From the NCBI GenBank assembly GCA_964629325.1, contig CAZVSC010000009.1, forward strand, positions 4,157-68,156: DNA of 64,000 nt, read 5' to 3'. Each line of letters starts with the position of its first letter. Positions within the stretch are counted from its first letter, which is position 1. Of the stretch, positions 36,540 through 45,271 are shown piece after piece. The position numbers and the translations under genes were made by a program. Origin of the DNA: Eutrophocola sp964629325 (GTDB lineage Bacteria; Pseudomonadota; Gammaproteobacteria; Pseudomonadales; Pseudohongiellaceae). Under the pieces are notes generated by a model. It worked only from the letters and a program-made list of their open reading frames with translations, had not been told where the DNA came from and made no database searches.

Positions 36540-37754
36540 TCAGGCGATTTCATGGGCACATTCCGCCAGCTCCAGTGCATCGATGTCGTCTTCCCGGTAT
36601 CCCAGCCAGCGCAGGATCTCGAGGGTGTGCTCACCGAGCCTCGGCGGCGGTTCCACCACATTCGGGCCCTCCTCACTCATCAGGAAACCCGCGTTGACGA
36701 TACGCACTTCCTCCTGTTCGGGTAGCCCGGGTATGTGCAGTGGCAACAGGGCATTGCGCGCATCGAGGTGCTGCATCGACGCCGCTTCACTGACTTCCCT
36801 GACCATGCCGCAGGGAATGCCGGCGTTGCTCATGACATCTTCCCAGACCGCCGCATCCTTTTTACTGATCTCGCTCTCCAGCTCCTTCATCATCGCGCCG
36901 GCATTTTTTCTGCGCTGGTCGGGATTGGCGAAGCGCGAATCATCGAGCCAGTCCTGCCGTTCCAGCAACGCAGCCAATGACTCGAATTGCCGCTGTTGCA
37001 CCACGCCAAGAGAAATGACCCGTCCGTCCCGCGCGGTGAACAGGGCAGAAGTGGGTTGCCCGCTGTAGCCGACATTGCCGGAACGCTGCAGTGCCGTACC
37101 CGTCACGAGAAAAGGTACGACCGCCGACGTCATGAAGGCAAGACTGGCGTCGAGCATGGCCACGTCGATGTATTCACCTCCGCCGCTGCGTTCACGGCGT
37201 AACAGCGCGGCCAGTATCGCAAACGCCGCCGTCTGGCCAGTCAGGGTGTCGACCACGGGAAAGCCAACCCTCACCGGAGGATCCTCAGGCTCACCACCGA
37301 GGCTCATCATGCCGCAAGTCGCCTGCACGATATTGTCGATGGCGGGCCAGTCCCGCAATGGCCCGGACTGCCCGTAGCCGGATACCGAACAATAGATCAC
37401 TGCCGGGTTAAGCTTGCGCACGTCGTCGTAACCCAGTCCCAGGCGCTTGATGACCCCCGGGCGGAAATTTTCGAGTACGACATCACTTTGCGCGATAATA
37501 CGGCGCGCTACTTCAAGTTGCCCGGGCTTTTTCAGGTCGAGTACGATGGATTTCTTGCCCGCATTCACCCCGATGAACGCCGGGGCCATGCCGTCGTAAC
37601 GACGGTCGGCGCCATAATCACGCATGGCGTCGCCGCGCCCGGGCGCCTCGATCTTGATCACCTCGGCGCCCAACAGCCTGAGCAGGTGCGAGGCATAGGG
37701 TCCGGCCATGACATGGCTGAAATCGGCGACACGGATCCCGGATAATGGTTGCAT
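36540..37754 (-). CDS. Family III CoA-transferase (CaiB/BaiF type)
   Basis: The 404-residue protein begins MQPLSGIRVADFSHVMAGPYASHLL and continues with GAEVIKIEAPGRGD, the usual start of CaiB/BaiF enzymes. The likely catalytic aspartate is Asp197 (GGGEYIDVAM), at the place of Asp169 in formyl-CoA transferase. It would move CoA between carboxylic acids. Its ATG overlaps the stop of the TRAP binding-protein gene as TGATG, so it belongs to the TRAP/dehydratase operon and may activate the imported acid. Confidence 0.92.
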   Translation of the reverse strand: MQPLSGIRVADFSHVMAGPYASHLLRLLGAEVIKIEAPGRGDAMRDYGADRRYDGMAPAFIGVNAGKKSIVLDLKKPGQLEVARRIIAQSDVVLENFRPGVIKRLGLGYDDVRKLNPAVIYCSVSGYGQSGPLRDWPAIDNIVQATCGMMSLGGEPEDPPVRVGFPVVDTLTGQTAAFAILAALLRRERSGGGEYIDVAMLDASLAFMTSAVVPFLVTGTALQRSGNVGYSGQPTSALFTARDGRVISLGVVQQRQFESLAALLERQDWLDDSRFANPDQRRKNAGAMMKELESEISKKDAAVWEDVMSNAGIPCGMVREVSEAASMQHLDARNALLPLHIPGLPEQEEVRIVNAGFLMSEEGPNVVEPPPRLGEHTLEILRWLGYREDDIDALELAECAHEIA

Positions 37755-38788
37755 CAGTCACTTCCCCCTGAACATGTCACGGTCCCGTCGGCATTGATGC
37801 TGGACCTTGCGATACTGAACACGAGCATCCCGTCGATACCGTAGCGGGCCAGGGAAGCAGCATTGTCTCTTGCCTGCGCCACGTACAGATCATCAAAGCG
37901 CGCCTGGTCCTCAGCCGGAAAATCGATGAACGCGATGTTGCCATTCCTGGCCTCCTCCAGGCCATCCGCCATGGCCTTGTCCACTTGTTCCGCCAGGGCG
38001 TTTTCCCAGACGGCAACGCCTTCTTCCAGTATCTGTCGGTGCGCTGCGGACAGGGAATTCCAGCGGGCGAGCGCCATGGCCCTGGCCGGGTAGGCGCCAC
38101 GCGGAACCACCAGTTCGGTATAGTAATTCGCCACCTCCGCGAAATGCAGCGACCGGAACGTATCGAGCGGCGCCACAACGCCGTCGAGCACGCCTTTTGC
38201 CAGGGCGGAATACACATCGCCCATCGGCATATTCACGGGATCGGCGCCCAGCGACTCCAGCACGCCCAGCAGTTCCGTCGGCGCACGCAGCCGCATGCCG
38301 CGCATGTCATCGAGGGAACGAACCGGTTTGTCTGTCGTCACCAGGCCCGGCAAGCTGCCGCCCTGGATCGCGAGGATTTTCAATCCGTCGACTTCCCTTG
38401 CAAACTGCTCGCTGCCCTGCTCCAGGCAACGGTACAGCGCCAGTTGCGCCGGCATGGTAGTGGTACCACTGTAGAATCCTGACTGCAGGCGTATCAGGTG
38501 CGTGCCGCCTTTCACATAAATGGGCGTGATCAAACCAATGTCAGCGACGCCGTGGCGCAACTCCTCCATGGAATGCTCGGAGGACAACAGTGCGCCTGCC
38601 CAGTTCGGATCGATTACCAGGGTGCCGCCGGAACGCGAGCTTACAAAGTCCATCCAGACCTGGTCGGCGCGGCTGAACGGGTGTGTTGGCGCATAGGGCG
38701 TTGCATACACCAGGTGGACGGCATCACCCTGGGGCTGCCCTTCACAGGCCGACAGCATTGCCAGGCACAAGACGAGCAAGATTCTCAT
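37754..38788 (-). CDS. TRAP transporter solute-binding lipoprotein (DctP type)
   Basis: The 344-residue protein has a lipobox (LSAC, residues 12-15), so it is a lipoprotein rather than a free periplasmic protein. The DctP pattern follows: LVYATPYAPTHPFSRADQVW, SMEELRHGVADIGLI, RSLDDMRGMRLRAPTELLGVLESLGADPV, and MPMGDVYSALAKGVLDGVV. DctP proteins bind carboxylates, mostly through a conserved Arg (the RLRAP region). It overlaps the upstream dehydratase-like gene by ATGA and the downstream CoA-transferase by one base. The matching membrane subunits lie five kilobases upstream in the same operon. Confidence 0.92.
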   Translation of the reverse strand: MRILLVLCLAMLSACEGQPQGDAVHLVYATPYAPTHPFSRADQVWMDFVSSRSGGTLVIDPNWAGALLSSEHSMEELRHGVADIGLITPIYVKGGTHLIRLQSGFYSGTTTMPAQLALYRCLEQGSEQFAREVDGLKILAIQGGSLPGLVTTDKPVRSLDDMRGMRLRAPTELLGVLESLGADPVNMPMGDVYSALAKGVLDGVVAPLDTFRSLHFAEVANYYTELVVPRGAYPARAMALARWNSLSAAHRQILEEGVAVWENALAEQVDKAMADGLEEARNGNIAFIDFPAEDQARFDDLYVAQARDNAASLARYGIDGMLVFSIARSSINADGTVTCSGGSD

Positions 38789-40071
38789 ACCAATCCCGCC
38801 CCGCGCATGAAATTTTCCACGGTATCCACCATGACGTCATGATCCCAGCGGCGCGCATCCACCATGTCGGCATCCAGCCGCAGCACCGGAACACCGGCAT
38901 CCTCCAGCGACCAGGCGGTGATTTTCGTGCCGGATTGCGACAACCGGTTTTCCGGCGGCACCAGCATGACGGCGGCGTCGATACCGCAGCGTTGCGCCTC
39001 GCTGACCATCCAGTTGTTCATCCACGGCGGCAGGTGCAATACCTCGTTCATGGAGCAGATGCGGCTCGCCAGGGCTTCCAGCGGTTTGTCATGAAGTTCG
39101 CGAATGTACTGCGGCCCGGCAAAGGGCATGTACATGGACCAGACAAATACGGCGCCCAGTTTTTCTTCCAGCGCCTGGTAAAACCCGGGGTCGTGCCAGA
39201 CGCCTGCGCCGATCCACATCAGGCGCAGCCTTTCATTGGCGGCGACTCCGATACCCTGCTCGACGCGGGCAGCCACTTCATCGCGAAATTTTTTCGCGTG
39301 GGCAACCGCCCAGTCCGATCCCCTGTGCCATTGCGGGATCATGGTATTGGGCATCTGGTCGGCGATCGATACCGGACACGGCCTGGCCTCGCCAACCAGG
39401 CGAGCTGCTTCCTCGATATAACTTTCCTGCTCATTGATTTTTTCCATAAGGCGCGTGAACGCATCCATGTCGAAACGTTTCCCGGTGCGTCCCTCGATGA
39501 CCGCGATCAGCTCTTTTATCTCCGCCACCATCAATGCGATACGATCCGGGTCGTAGACGTTTACCCAGTCGGTGCGGGCATGCTCGAACCAGAACGCATC
39601 CTTGTTCTCCCAGGCCGGCGCCTCCAGGGCGAAAAATTCGGTGTCCAGCGCCTGCGCCCACTGGCTGAACACCTGCTGGATGCAATCACAGGTCAGTCGC
39701 GCCACCAGTAACGCCGGCCTGGGAAGACCGCCCCAGGGCGCCGAGGCCGGATCATTGGCGAGTGTGCACGCCAGGCCCAGTGAGCAGTACTTGCAGCTGT
39801 TTTCAGGATAACCCCGTTCGAGCATGGCGTCGAAATAACGCGTGGAAAGCTGTTTCGCGGAAATATACGCGGACCACCACTGGTTGCTGACCAGCGGAAT
39901 GTCCATGGCGTGGAATATCTCGTGCGGCGTATCGGCCTGTGCCAGCACGAAATGTTCGCCGTTTTCCACCACGCGTTGCTTGAGTTCGCGGCCATAGGCT
40001 TTCTGGAAGGCGGTCGCCTCGGATGTGCACGCCAGGTCCTTGCGACTGCGTTGTCCTGAATGGCCGGTCAT
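38785..40071 (-). CDS. 2-hydroxyacyl-CoA dehydratase/benzoyl-CoA reductase family subunit, longer
   Basis: The 428-residue protein resembles the HgdB/BcrB-type subunits. It has HEIFHAMDIPLVSNQWW early, the cysteine cluster SCKYCSLGLAC near residue 95, a FRDEVAARVEQGIG block, and LRLDADMVDARRWDH near the C-terminus. Members bind a 4Fe-4S cluster and dehydrate 2-hydroxyacyl-CoA or reduce aromatic CoA esters. The family normally needs an ATP-driven activator, which is not in this window. It is coupled by ATGA overlaps to the fused CoA-transferase upstream and to dctP downstream. Confidence 0.85.
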   Translation of the reverse strand: MTGHSGQRSRKDLACTSEATAFQKAYGRELKQRVVENGEHFVLAQADTPHEIFHAMDIPLVSNQWWSAYISAKQLSTRYFDAMLERGYPENSCKYCSLGLACTLANDPASAPWGGLPRPALLVARLTCDCIQQVFSQWAQALDTEFFALEAPAWENKDAFWFEHARTDWVNVYDPDRIALMVAEIKELIAVIEGRTGKRFDMDAFTRLMEKINEQESYIEEAARLVGEARPCPVSIADQMPNTMIPQWHRGSDWAVAHAKKFRDEVAARVEQGIGVAANERLRLMWIGAGVWHDPGFYQALEEKLGAVFVWSMYMPFAGPQYIRELHDKPLEALASRICSMNEVLHLPPWMNNWMVSEAQRCGIDAAVMLVPPENRLSQSGTKITAWSLEDAGVPVLRLDADMVDARRWDHDVMVDTVENFMRGAGLV

Positions 40072-42194
40072 TGCAATACTCCCGCTTCGGCCAGTTGCTC
40101 ATAGCGTTCCTGGCTGAGCCCGACCAGTTCCTGGATGATTTCCGCATTATGTTCGCCGATTGACGGCGCCCTGAAGGGCGCCAGGCGTGTGCCGGAAAAA
40201 TCGATGGGTGTTCGAACATGCCCGAACGTGCCCAGCACGGGGTGCGGCAAATCCATCAAAGCGCCCCGGGCAGCCAGTACCGCGTCCCGATCGATGACAT
40301 CCTCGATGTCCTGTACCACACCGGCGACGATGCCTGCTTTCTGCAGCAGCCCCATCAGTTCGTAATCTGTATGCTTTGAAGTCCAGTCGGAAAGCTCCTC
40401 GCCACCGGCAAGGTCATGAATACGCTGCCACTGTGCCTCGTCACGCGCACTGATGGCGATCCACCGGTCTTCACCACGCGCAGGCCACAGACCCTGCCGG
40501 TACCACGCCGGATCATCGTTGCCCTGCCGTGCCGGCTTCTCGCCATGTTGGGCACGGACTATCGCATCATGCATTTGCTGCACGCAGATTTCATACATAG
40601 AGGCATCAATGTGCGCACCCTGCCCCGTGCTTTCCCGCCGGGCGAGTGCCGCGGTAATTCCCGCAACCTTCACAAAGGGTACGATGACATCACCGTAGGG
40701 CACGGAACCTGGAATCACCGGATCGCGATCAGGCCAGCCGGTGAGGTAAGTGCGGCCAGAAAGTGCACCGCCTGTTCCATCTACACCCCATTCCGGCGCC
40801 AGGGGCCCGGTCTGGCCGTACACACTGCCCGAGGCCATGACGATGCAGGGATTGCGTTTGACCATGCTGGCGTAATCCAGGCCCAGTTTCGCCATGGTGC
40901 CCGGTGAAAAATTCTCGACGACCACGTCCGCCCATTCGATCAGCGGTCCCAGCACGTCCATGGCACCCGGCTTTTTCATGTCAATGGACAAGCTGCGCTT
41001 GGATGTATTGAGATGGGCGAACCAGGGTTTGTCATCGAAACTTTTTGCGGATGAAGCGGATACCTGGACATCGAGGCGGGACAGGCAGGGCCGGTGGCGG
41101 CTTTCCACCTTGATCACATCGGCACCCAGGTCCCCCAGTGTCTTGGTGGTAATGGAGCCCACCAGCGCCCAGGAAAAATCCAGAACGCGAACGCCGGACA
41201 GCGGACCGGGTCGTTTACCCTGCTGCACTTTTCTCAGCGGACCGCTTTCACCGGAAGTGATGCGGGCGAAATGGCCCGGAACGCGATGCCCGCCATCCTG
41301 TCGCCAGAAATCCCGCGCGAGCAGATGCGGATCTGCCAGAACATCGCCCGGCTCCGCAATCACGCAGGCATTGATGCCGCGCCGGCGCCCTTCCCCGGCA
41401 ATCTCGGCTCGGGTTCGTGTCAGGAAAAACGCCGCCATTGCCGCTTCCCATTGCTGCCGGGTTTGCGCCGGCAGTGTCGACCGGTTGTACGTCAGCCAGT
41501 CCACGTCGCGCATGGGATTGTCTATTCCCGCTTCATCCATCCACCCGGACAGGCCCTGGTTGGCCGGGGCACCGAAGCGTCCGGTCATCAGCGAATGGAA
41601 ACACCAGCCGTCCCTGAGACGCCAGATGCAGCGCACTGCTACCTTGTTGTAACTGAGTTTTCCGCCTGACCGGGTGAGTTTGCGCTGGTCGAATTGCCAG
41701 GCGAGGATGCTGCTGACATTGCGATTGAAAGCGACTTCCTGGACGGAGACGTCCACATGTTGTCCCAGGCCCGTGCGAACGGCATCGAACCAGGCCGCCA
41801 TGGCGCCGGCTGCAGCGACCATGTGGGCATGGAAGGTACAGGCGTCCAGGGCTTCCTTGACCGGCGCACGGTCAGGGTCTCCCGTCAATCGCAATGTGCC
41901 GCTCATGGCGGATGCCACCAGTTCATTGCCCTGCAATCCCGTTGCGTGACTGCCATAGGGCGATATCGACACGTGTACCAGTGAGGGATTCGCCGCAGTA
42001 ATGGCCTGTCGCGTCCAGTTCCGGGCATCCAGTTCATGCTGACCGACGGTGTCCACCAGGAAGTTATGTTCCTGCAGCGATCCGGGCGTATCCGGCGCAG
42101 GTTGTATGCTGGCGCCGAGTGAAGCGAGAAAGCGTGCAAGCGGGATATCCCGGTTTCCGATAACCGCCACTTTTTTGCCCGTCAGCAAACTCAT
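40068..42194 (-). CDS. Tandem fused family III CoA-transferase
   Basis: The 708-residue protein consists of two CaiB/BaiF modules. The N-terminal one (about 1-325) is short at its start but has Asp148 in GLGQHVDVSV at the catalytic place. The C-terminal one starts at PLSGVRVLDFSWALVGS (331 onward), contains GADVIKVES, and has Asp530 in GQGAHIDASM. Both modules therefore keep a candidate catalytic aspartate. Family III enzymes are normally interlocked homodimers, so a tandem protein could form the dimer within one chain. ATGA overlaps tie it to the dehydratase-like genes on either side. Confidence 0.9.
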   Translation of the reverse strand: MSLLTGKKVAVIGNRDIPLARFLASLGASIQPAPDTPGSLQEHNFLVDTVGQHELDARNWTRQAITAANPSLVHVSISPYGSHATGLQGNELVASAMSGTLRLTGDPDRAPVKEALDACTFHAHMVAAAGAMAAWFDAVRTGLGQHVDVSVQEVAFNRNVSSILAWQFDQRKLTRSGGKLSYNKVAVRCIWRLRDGWCFHSLMTGRFGAPANQGLSGWMDEAGIDNPMRDVDWLTYNRSTLPAQTRQQWEAAMAAFFLTRTRAEIAGEGRRRGINACVIAEPGDVLADPHLLARDFWRQDGGHRVPGHFARITSGESGPLRKVQQGKRPGPLSGVRVLDFSWALVGSITTKTLGDLGADVIKVESRHRPCLSRLDVQVSASSAKSFDDKPWFAHLNTSKRSLSIDMKKPGAMDVLGPLIEWADVVVENFSPGTMAKLGLDYASMVKRNPCIVMASGSVYGQTGPLAPEWGVDGTGGALSGRTYLTGWPDRDPVIPGSVPYGDVIVPFVKVAGITAALARRESTGQGAHIDASMYEICVQQMHDAIVRAQHGEKPARQGNDDPAWYRQGLWPARGEDRWIAISARDEAQWQRIHDLAGGEELSDWTSKHTDYELMGLLQKAGIVAGVVQDIEDVIDRDAVLAARGALMDLPHPVLGTFGHVRTPIDFSGTRLAPFRAPSIGEHNAEIIQELVGLSQERYEQLAEAGVLQ

Positions 42195-43249
42195 CGGGAC
42201 AGCCCCTCCAGGAAAGCGGTGATTTCCTGCGTGACACCGTCGCTCCCGTCCCAGCGCCTGCCGGTCAGTATCAGGAACGGTAAACCTTGCTCCTCAAACA
42301 CTTCGCGTTGGCGAATGACATGCCAGGCCAGGGCCTCGTCACTATTTGTCAGCCACAGCACCACCGCATCCGACTGGGTTCTCTGCATTTCTGCACGCAA
42401 GCGCGAACCACTGTCGCCGAAAGCGCGCGGCCCAAAGGGGCAGGAATTGTAATGTCGCGCCAGGTCATACAGGGGATCGGTAACGTCGAGCTCAACCGGG
42501 GGGCCGAATCGGGACAGGTTCAACTGGTGGACTTCCCCGACGACATTCCAGCCCGCCGCTTCGATGGCGAGATGCAGTGATTCGTCCGGCGGGACGGAAC
42601 CTGCCAACAACAACCGGGGCATGGGCGCTGCCCGTGGGAGTTCAGCATTGACGATCTCCGCATGGTTGTCGCGGAACAAGCTGGCGCGCGCCATTTTTGC
42701 ATACAGCCTTCCCGGGCCAACCCTTGCCAGGTCGAGCATGCCATACAGGCTGCGCCTGGCATTGGCTATGTCTACCGCCTCCTCCAGCCCGGCGTCGGGT
42801 ATATCCAGGGTCTGCATCAGTTTATGAATCGCCAACCGGCAGTGAGCAAGGCTCGTGTCCCGAAAGATTTTCGCCACGTCGTACAGCACGGGCCGGGGCC
42901 CGCCAATAATGTTACGGCGCTGCAATTCACAGACGTAATAGTAAAGCCGCTGGCTGGCATCATCACCACGGGTGAACACGACATGGCCGAAATGATCGAA
43001 TGCCCCGTCTATCCAGTCTTCCAGGATGGAGTTGGCCCAACCCGGAAAAGCGCTTTCCAGCCAGCGGTCCGCTTGCGGCGTTGGCCGTCCTTTTTGCCAC
43101 GGGAGATGGCTGAAACAACGCCCGGGGGTGATGAGTATTTCGAGGGGAATATCAAACCCGACATAGCCAACGGGATCTGTTGCCCCGTGCGTTGCTGCCA
43201 ACGGATCGGCCAGGATATTGTCCAGCATGATTTCGAGGGGTTGCGTCAT
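42191..43249 (-). CDS. 2-hydroxyacyl-CoA dehydratase family subunit, shorter
   Basis: The 352-residue protein has the D-subunit pattern: GYVGFDIPLEILITPGRCF (residues about 28-46), then YYYVCELQRR near 105, and YNSCPFGPRAFGDSGSRL followed by SDAVVLWLTNSDEALAWH in the last third. The three cysteines at these places are the expected cluster ligands. It pairs with the longer subunit at 38785. The ATG at 43249 overlaps the dctM stop as ATGA; the longer open frame begins with GTG and is not preferred. Confidence 0.87.
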   Translation of the reverse strand: MTQPLEIMLDNILADPLAATHGATDPVGYVGFDIPLEILITPGRCFSHLPWQKGRPTPQADRWLESAFPGWANSILEDWIDGAFDHFGHVVFTRGDDASQRLYYYVCELQRRNIIGGPRPVLYDVAKIFRDTSLAHCRLAIHKLMQTLDIPDAGLEEAVDIANARRSLYGMLDLARVGPGRLYAKMARASLFRDNHAEIVNAELPRAAPMPRLLLAGSVPPDESLHLAIEAAGWNVVGEVHQLNLSRFGPPVELDVTDPLYDLARHYNSCPFGPRAFGDSGSRLRAEMQRTQSDAVVLWLTNSDEALAWHVIRQREVFEEQGLPFLILTGRRWDGSDGVTQEITAFLEGLSR

Positions 43250-44550
43250 GCCAGCCACCCGGGCAAGGCCAGCACCATGGCGGGAAACAGGATGATTAAC
43301 AGCAAGTGCACGAAATCAGCGCCCAGGAACGGCAGTACGCCGCGGAAAATCCTGCCAAGTGTCACTTCCGGAACCACACCCTGTATGACGTAGAGATTCA
43401 TGCCCATGGGCGGATGTATGAAACCGATCTCGATGGCACGCACCAGGAAAATCCCGAACCAGATGGGAGACAGGCCAAGACCGGTAACCACGGGTAACAG
43501 AATAGGCGTCGCCAACAGCATCAACGCCAGGCCGTCCAGCACGGAACCCAACACTAACAGGAAGAAGGCGATCAACATGACCGTGGCGACCTGCCCCCAA
43601 CCGGTACTGGTGATCAGGTCGCCCACCATGTCCGTCAGGCCCGTGATACTGATGAATACCGAAAATACCAACGTGCCGATGACCACCGTGTAGATCATGC
43701 CGCTGGTTTTCAGGGTTTCTTCCATCGCCTGGTACAACACCTGCCAGGACAGGCGGCGCCGCAGGAAGCAGATCAGCAAGGCGCCGGCGGCGCCGATGGA
43801 TGCGGCTTCAGAAGGTGTGAAAAAGCCCAGGACAATGCCGCCGATGACCGTGACGATCAGCATGAGTATGTCTGCGACTTTCAGTAGTGCCGCGCGTCGC
43901 TCCGGCCATGACGCCTTGGCGGTTTGCGGCGCCAGTTGCGGCCGCCAGCGCACCAGCAGCGAGATGACCAGGAAATACAAGAGCATCTGCGTCAGGCCAG
44001 GAATGATGGCGGCGGAAAACAGGGTGCCGATGGATTGCTCCGCGATGATGCCGAACACAATCAAGGTACCTGAAGGCGGAATCATCTGGCCCAGCGTGCC
44101 ACCGGCGGCAACCACGCCGGTCGCCAGGGAATCGGCGTATCCATGCCGGCGCATTTCCGGTACGGCGACCAGTCCGATGGTTGCCGCGGTCGCCAGGCTG
44201 GAACCGTTGATGGCACCGAAACCGGCACATCCGGCCACGGACGCCTTGGCCAACCCGCCACGGCGGTGACCGATGCAACGTGCCGCGGCGTCGAAGAGGT
44301 CACGGCTTGCATTCGAGGAGAAGCACAAATGCGCCATCAGCAGGAACAATGGCAACGTGCCGAGTTCATAACGGGTCAGTGTTTCTATCACGACCACGCC
44401 CGACTTGATGAGTGCGGGTTCCAGGCCAATCAACAGGGCGATTCCGCCGATACCCACCAACCCCAAAGCGCAGCCTATCGGCATCCCGGTCAGCAGCAGG
44501 GCGAAAAGCACAAGCACGCCGAAAAGCCCGGTAGCGGGAGTCGCCATCAT
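43246..44550 (-). CDS. TRAP transporter large permease (DctM type)
   Basis: The 434-residue protein is almost wholly hydrophobic with about a dozen membrane segments. DctM marks include LLTGMPIGCALGLVG, FGAINGSSLATAATIG, GGTLGQMIPPSGTLIVFGI and the C-terminal HPPMGMNLYVIQGV. It drives sodium-dependent uptake together with the small permease upstream (ATGA overlap) and the DctP lipoprotein further down. The cargo is unknown but is probably a carboxylate, given the CoA-transferases between them. Confidence 0.94.
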   Translation of the reverse strand: MMATPATGLFGVLVLFALLLTGMPIGCALGLVGIGGIALLIGLEPALIKSGVVVIETLTRYELGTLPLFLLMAHLCFSSNASRDLFDAAARCIGHRRGGLAKASVAGCAGFGAINGSSLATAATIGLVAVPEMRRHGYADSLATGVVAAGGTLGQMIPPSGTLIVFGIIAEQSIGTLFSAAIIPGLTQMLLYFLVISLLVRWRPQLAPQTAKASWPERRAALLKVADILMLIVTVIGGIVLGFFTPSEAASIGAAGALLICFLRRRLSWQVLYQAMEETLKTSGMIYTVVIGTLVFSVFISITGLTDMVGDLITSTGWGQVATVMLIAFFLLVLGSVLDGLALMLLATPILLPVVTGLGLSPIWFGIFLVRAIEIGFIHPPMGMNLYVIQGVVPEVTLGRIFRGVLPFLGADFVHLLLIILFPAMVLALPGWLA

Positions 44551-45020
44551 GATTTATCGCCCCGCCAGGCCTGCCAAAGGAACACACTGCTGGTCGCCGC
44601 CAGCACAACGCAAATCACAATGCGCAATGGCCGGTACGGAATCCGCCAGAGCTCGCTTTCTTCAAAGCTGCTCCAGAAATCGGCCAGCAACCACATCGAA
44701 CCTGCCAGCAAGCCGAGATAAAAGAGGACGCCACAACAGGCGTTGAAGCGACTCACCACGGCAACACCACGTGTTCCAAGCCGGTTGTAGATGATCAGGA
44801 CCCTGGCGTGTCGCTTATGCAGCGTGGCGACAAGTATGGCGAGCACACCGGACACACCGACGACCACCTGGACCAGTTCGATGGACCCGAGCAAGGGCAC
44901 ACGGGTCATGCGTCCCAGAACGGCAACCACGTCGATAGCCGTCGCCGCCAGCAAGGCAAAGCCGCCGATGACGACCAGCGCCCGGTAAAACCGGGATTGT
45001 TCCGGTACCTGTCCGCTCAT
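44547..45020 (-). CDS. TRAP transporter small permease (DctQ type)
   Basis: The 157-residue protein has four predicted membrane spans (beginning ALVVIGGFALLAATAIDVVAVLGR, and ending with a span near VICVVLAATSSVFLWQAW). Size and layout are those of DctQ subunits. It overlaps the stop of a 59-codon frame upstream and the start of dctM downstream, both by ATGA. Confidence 0.9.
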   Translation of the reverse strand: MSGQVPEQSRFYRALVVIGGFALLAATAIDVVAVLGRMTRVPLLGSIELVQVVVGVSGVLAILVATLHKRHARVLIIYNRLGTRGVAVVSRFNACCGVLFYLGLLAGSMWLLADFWSSFEESELWRIPYRPLRIVICVVLAATSSVFLWQAWRGDKS

Positions 45021-45196
45021 GCCAACCGCACCATGTCTTCGCAGTTTCGCAAATGCAATTTGGCCAGGCCTGCCAGTGCCGGCACGCTACCGTCCAGCCG
45101 GTAATCGGTGCCCGGCACGTCGAGTACAATGTCTCCCGTGCAGACGATGGAGACACTGTCATGAGATTGCTTATCGGGCGATAATTGACGGATCAT
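45017..45196 (-). CDS. Small ORF of 59 codons at the head of the TRAP operon
   Basis: A frame from ATG at 45196 to TGA at 45017 reads MIRQLSPDKQSH, then SVSIVCTGDIVLDVPGTDYR, and ends NCEDMVRLA. Its stop overlaps the dctQ start as ATGA, the same coupling as in all following genes, which supports translation. I do not recognise a family; the CTGDIVLD stretch vaguely recalls the start of CapA-like proteins, but nothing follows it. It may be a small protein, a truncated gene or a translated leader. Confidence 0.45.
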   Translation of the reverse strand: MIRQLSPDKQSHDSVSIVCTGDIVLDVPGTDYRLDGSVPALAGLAKLHLRNCEDMVRLA

Positions 45197-45271
45197 AGGT
45201 TCAACTGATAATCACAAGGCTGTCTGTCCGCACACCGGAAAGTCACCGGGCCACGCAGGACAGTAATCACA

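Noticed and set aside
34907..36676. A 589-codon esterase-sulfatase fusion
   Set aside because: The frame is continuous only because it reads through 100 N.
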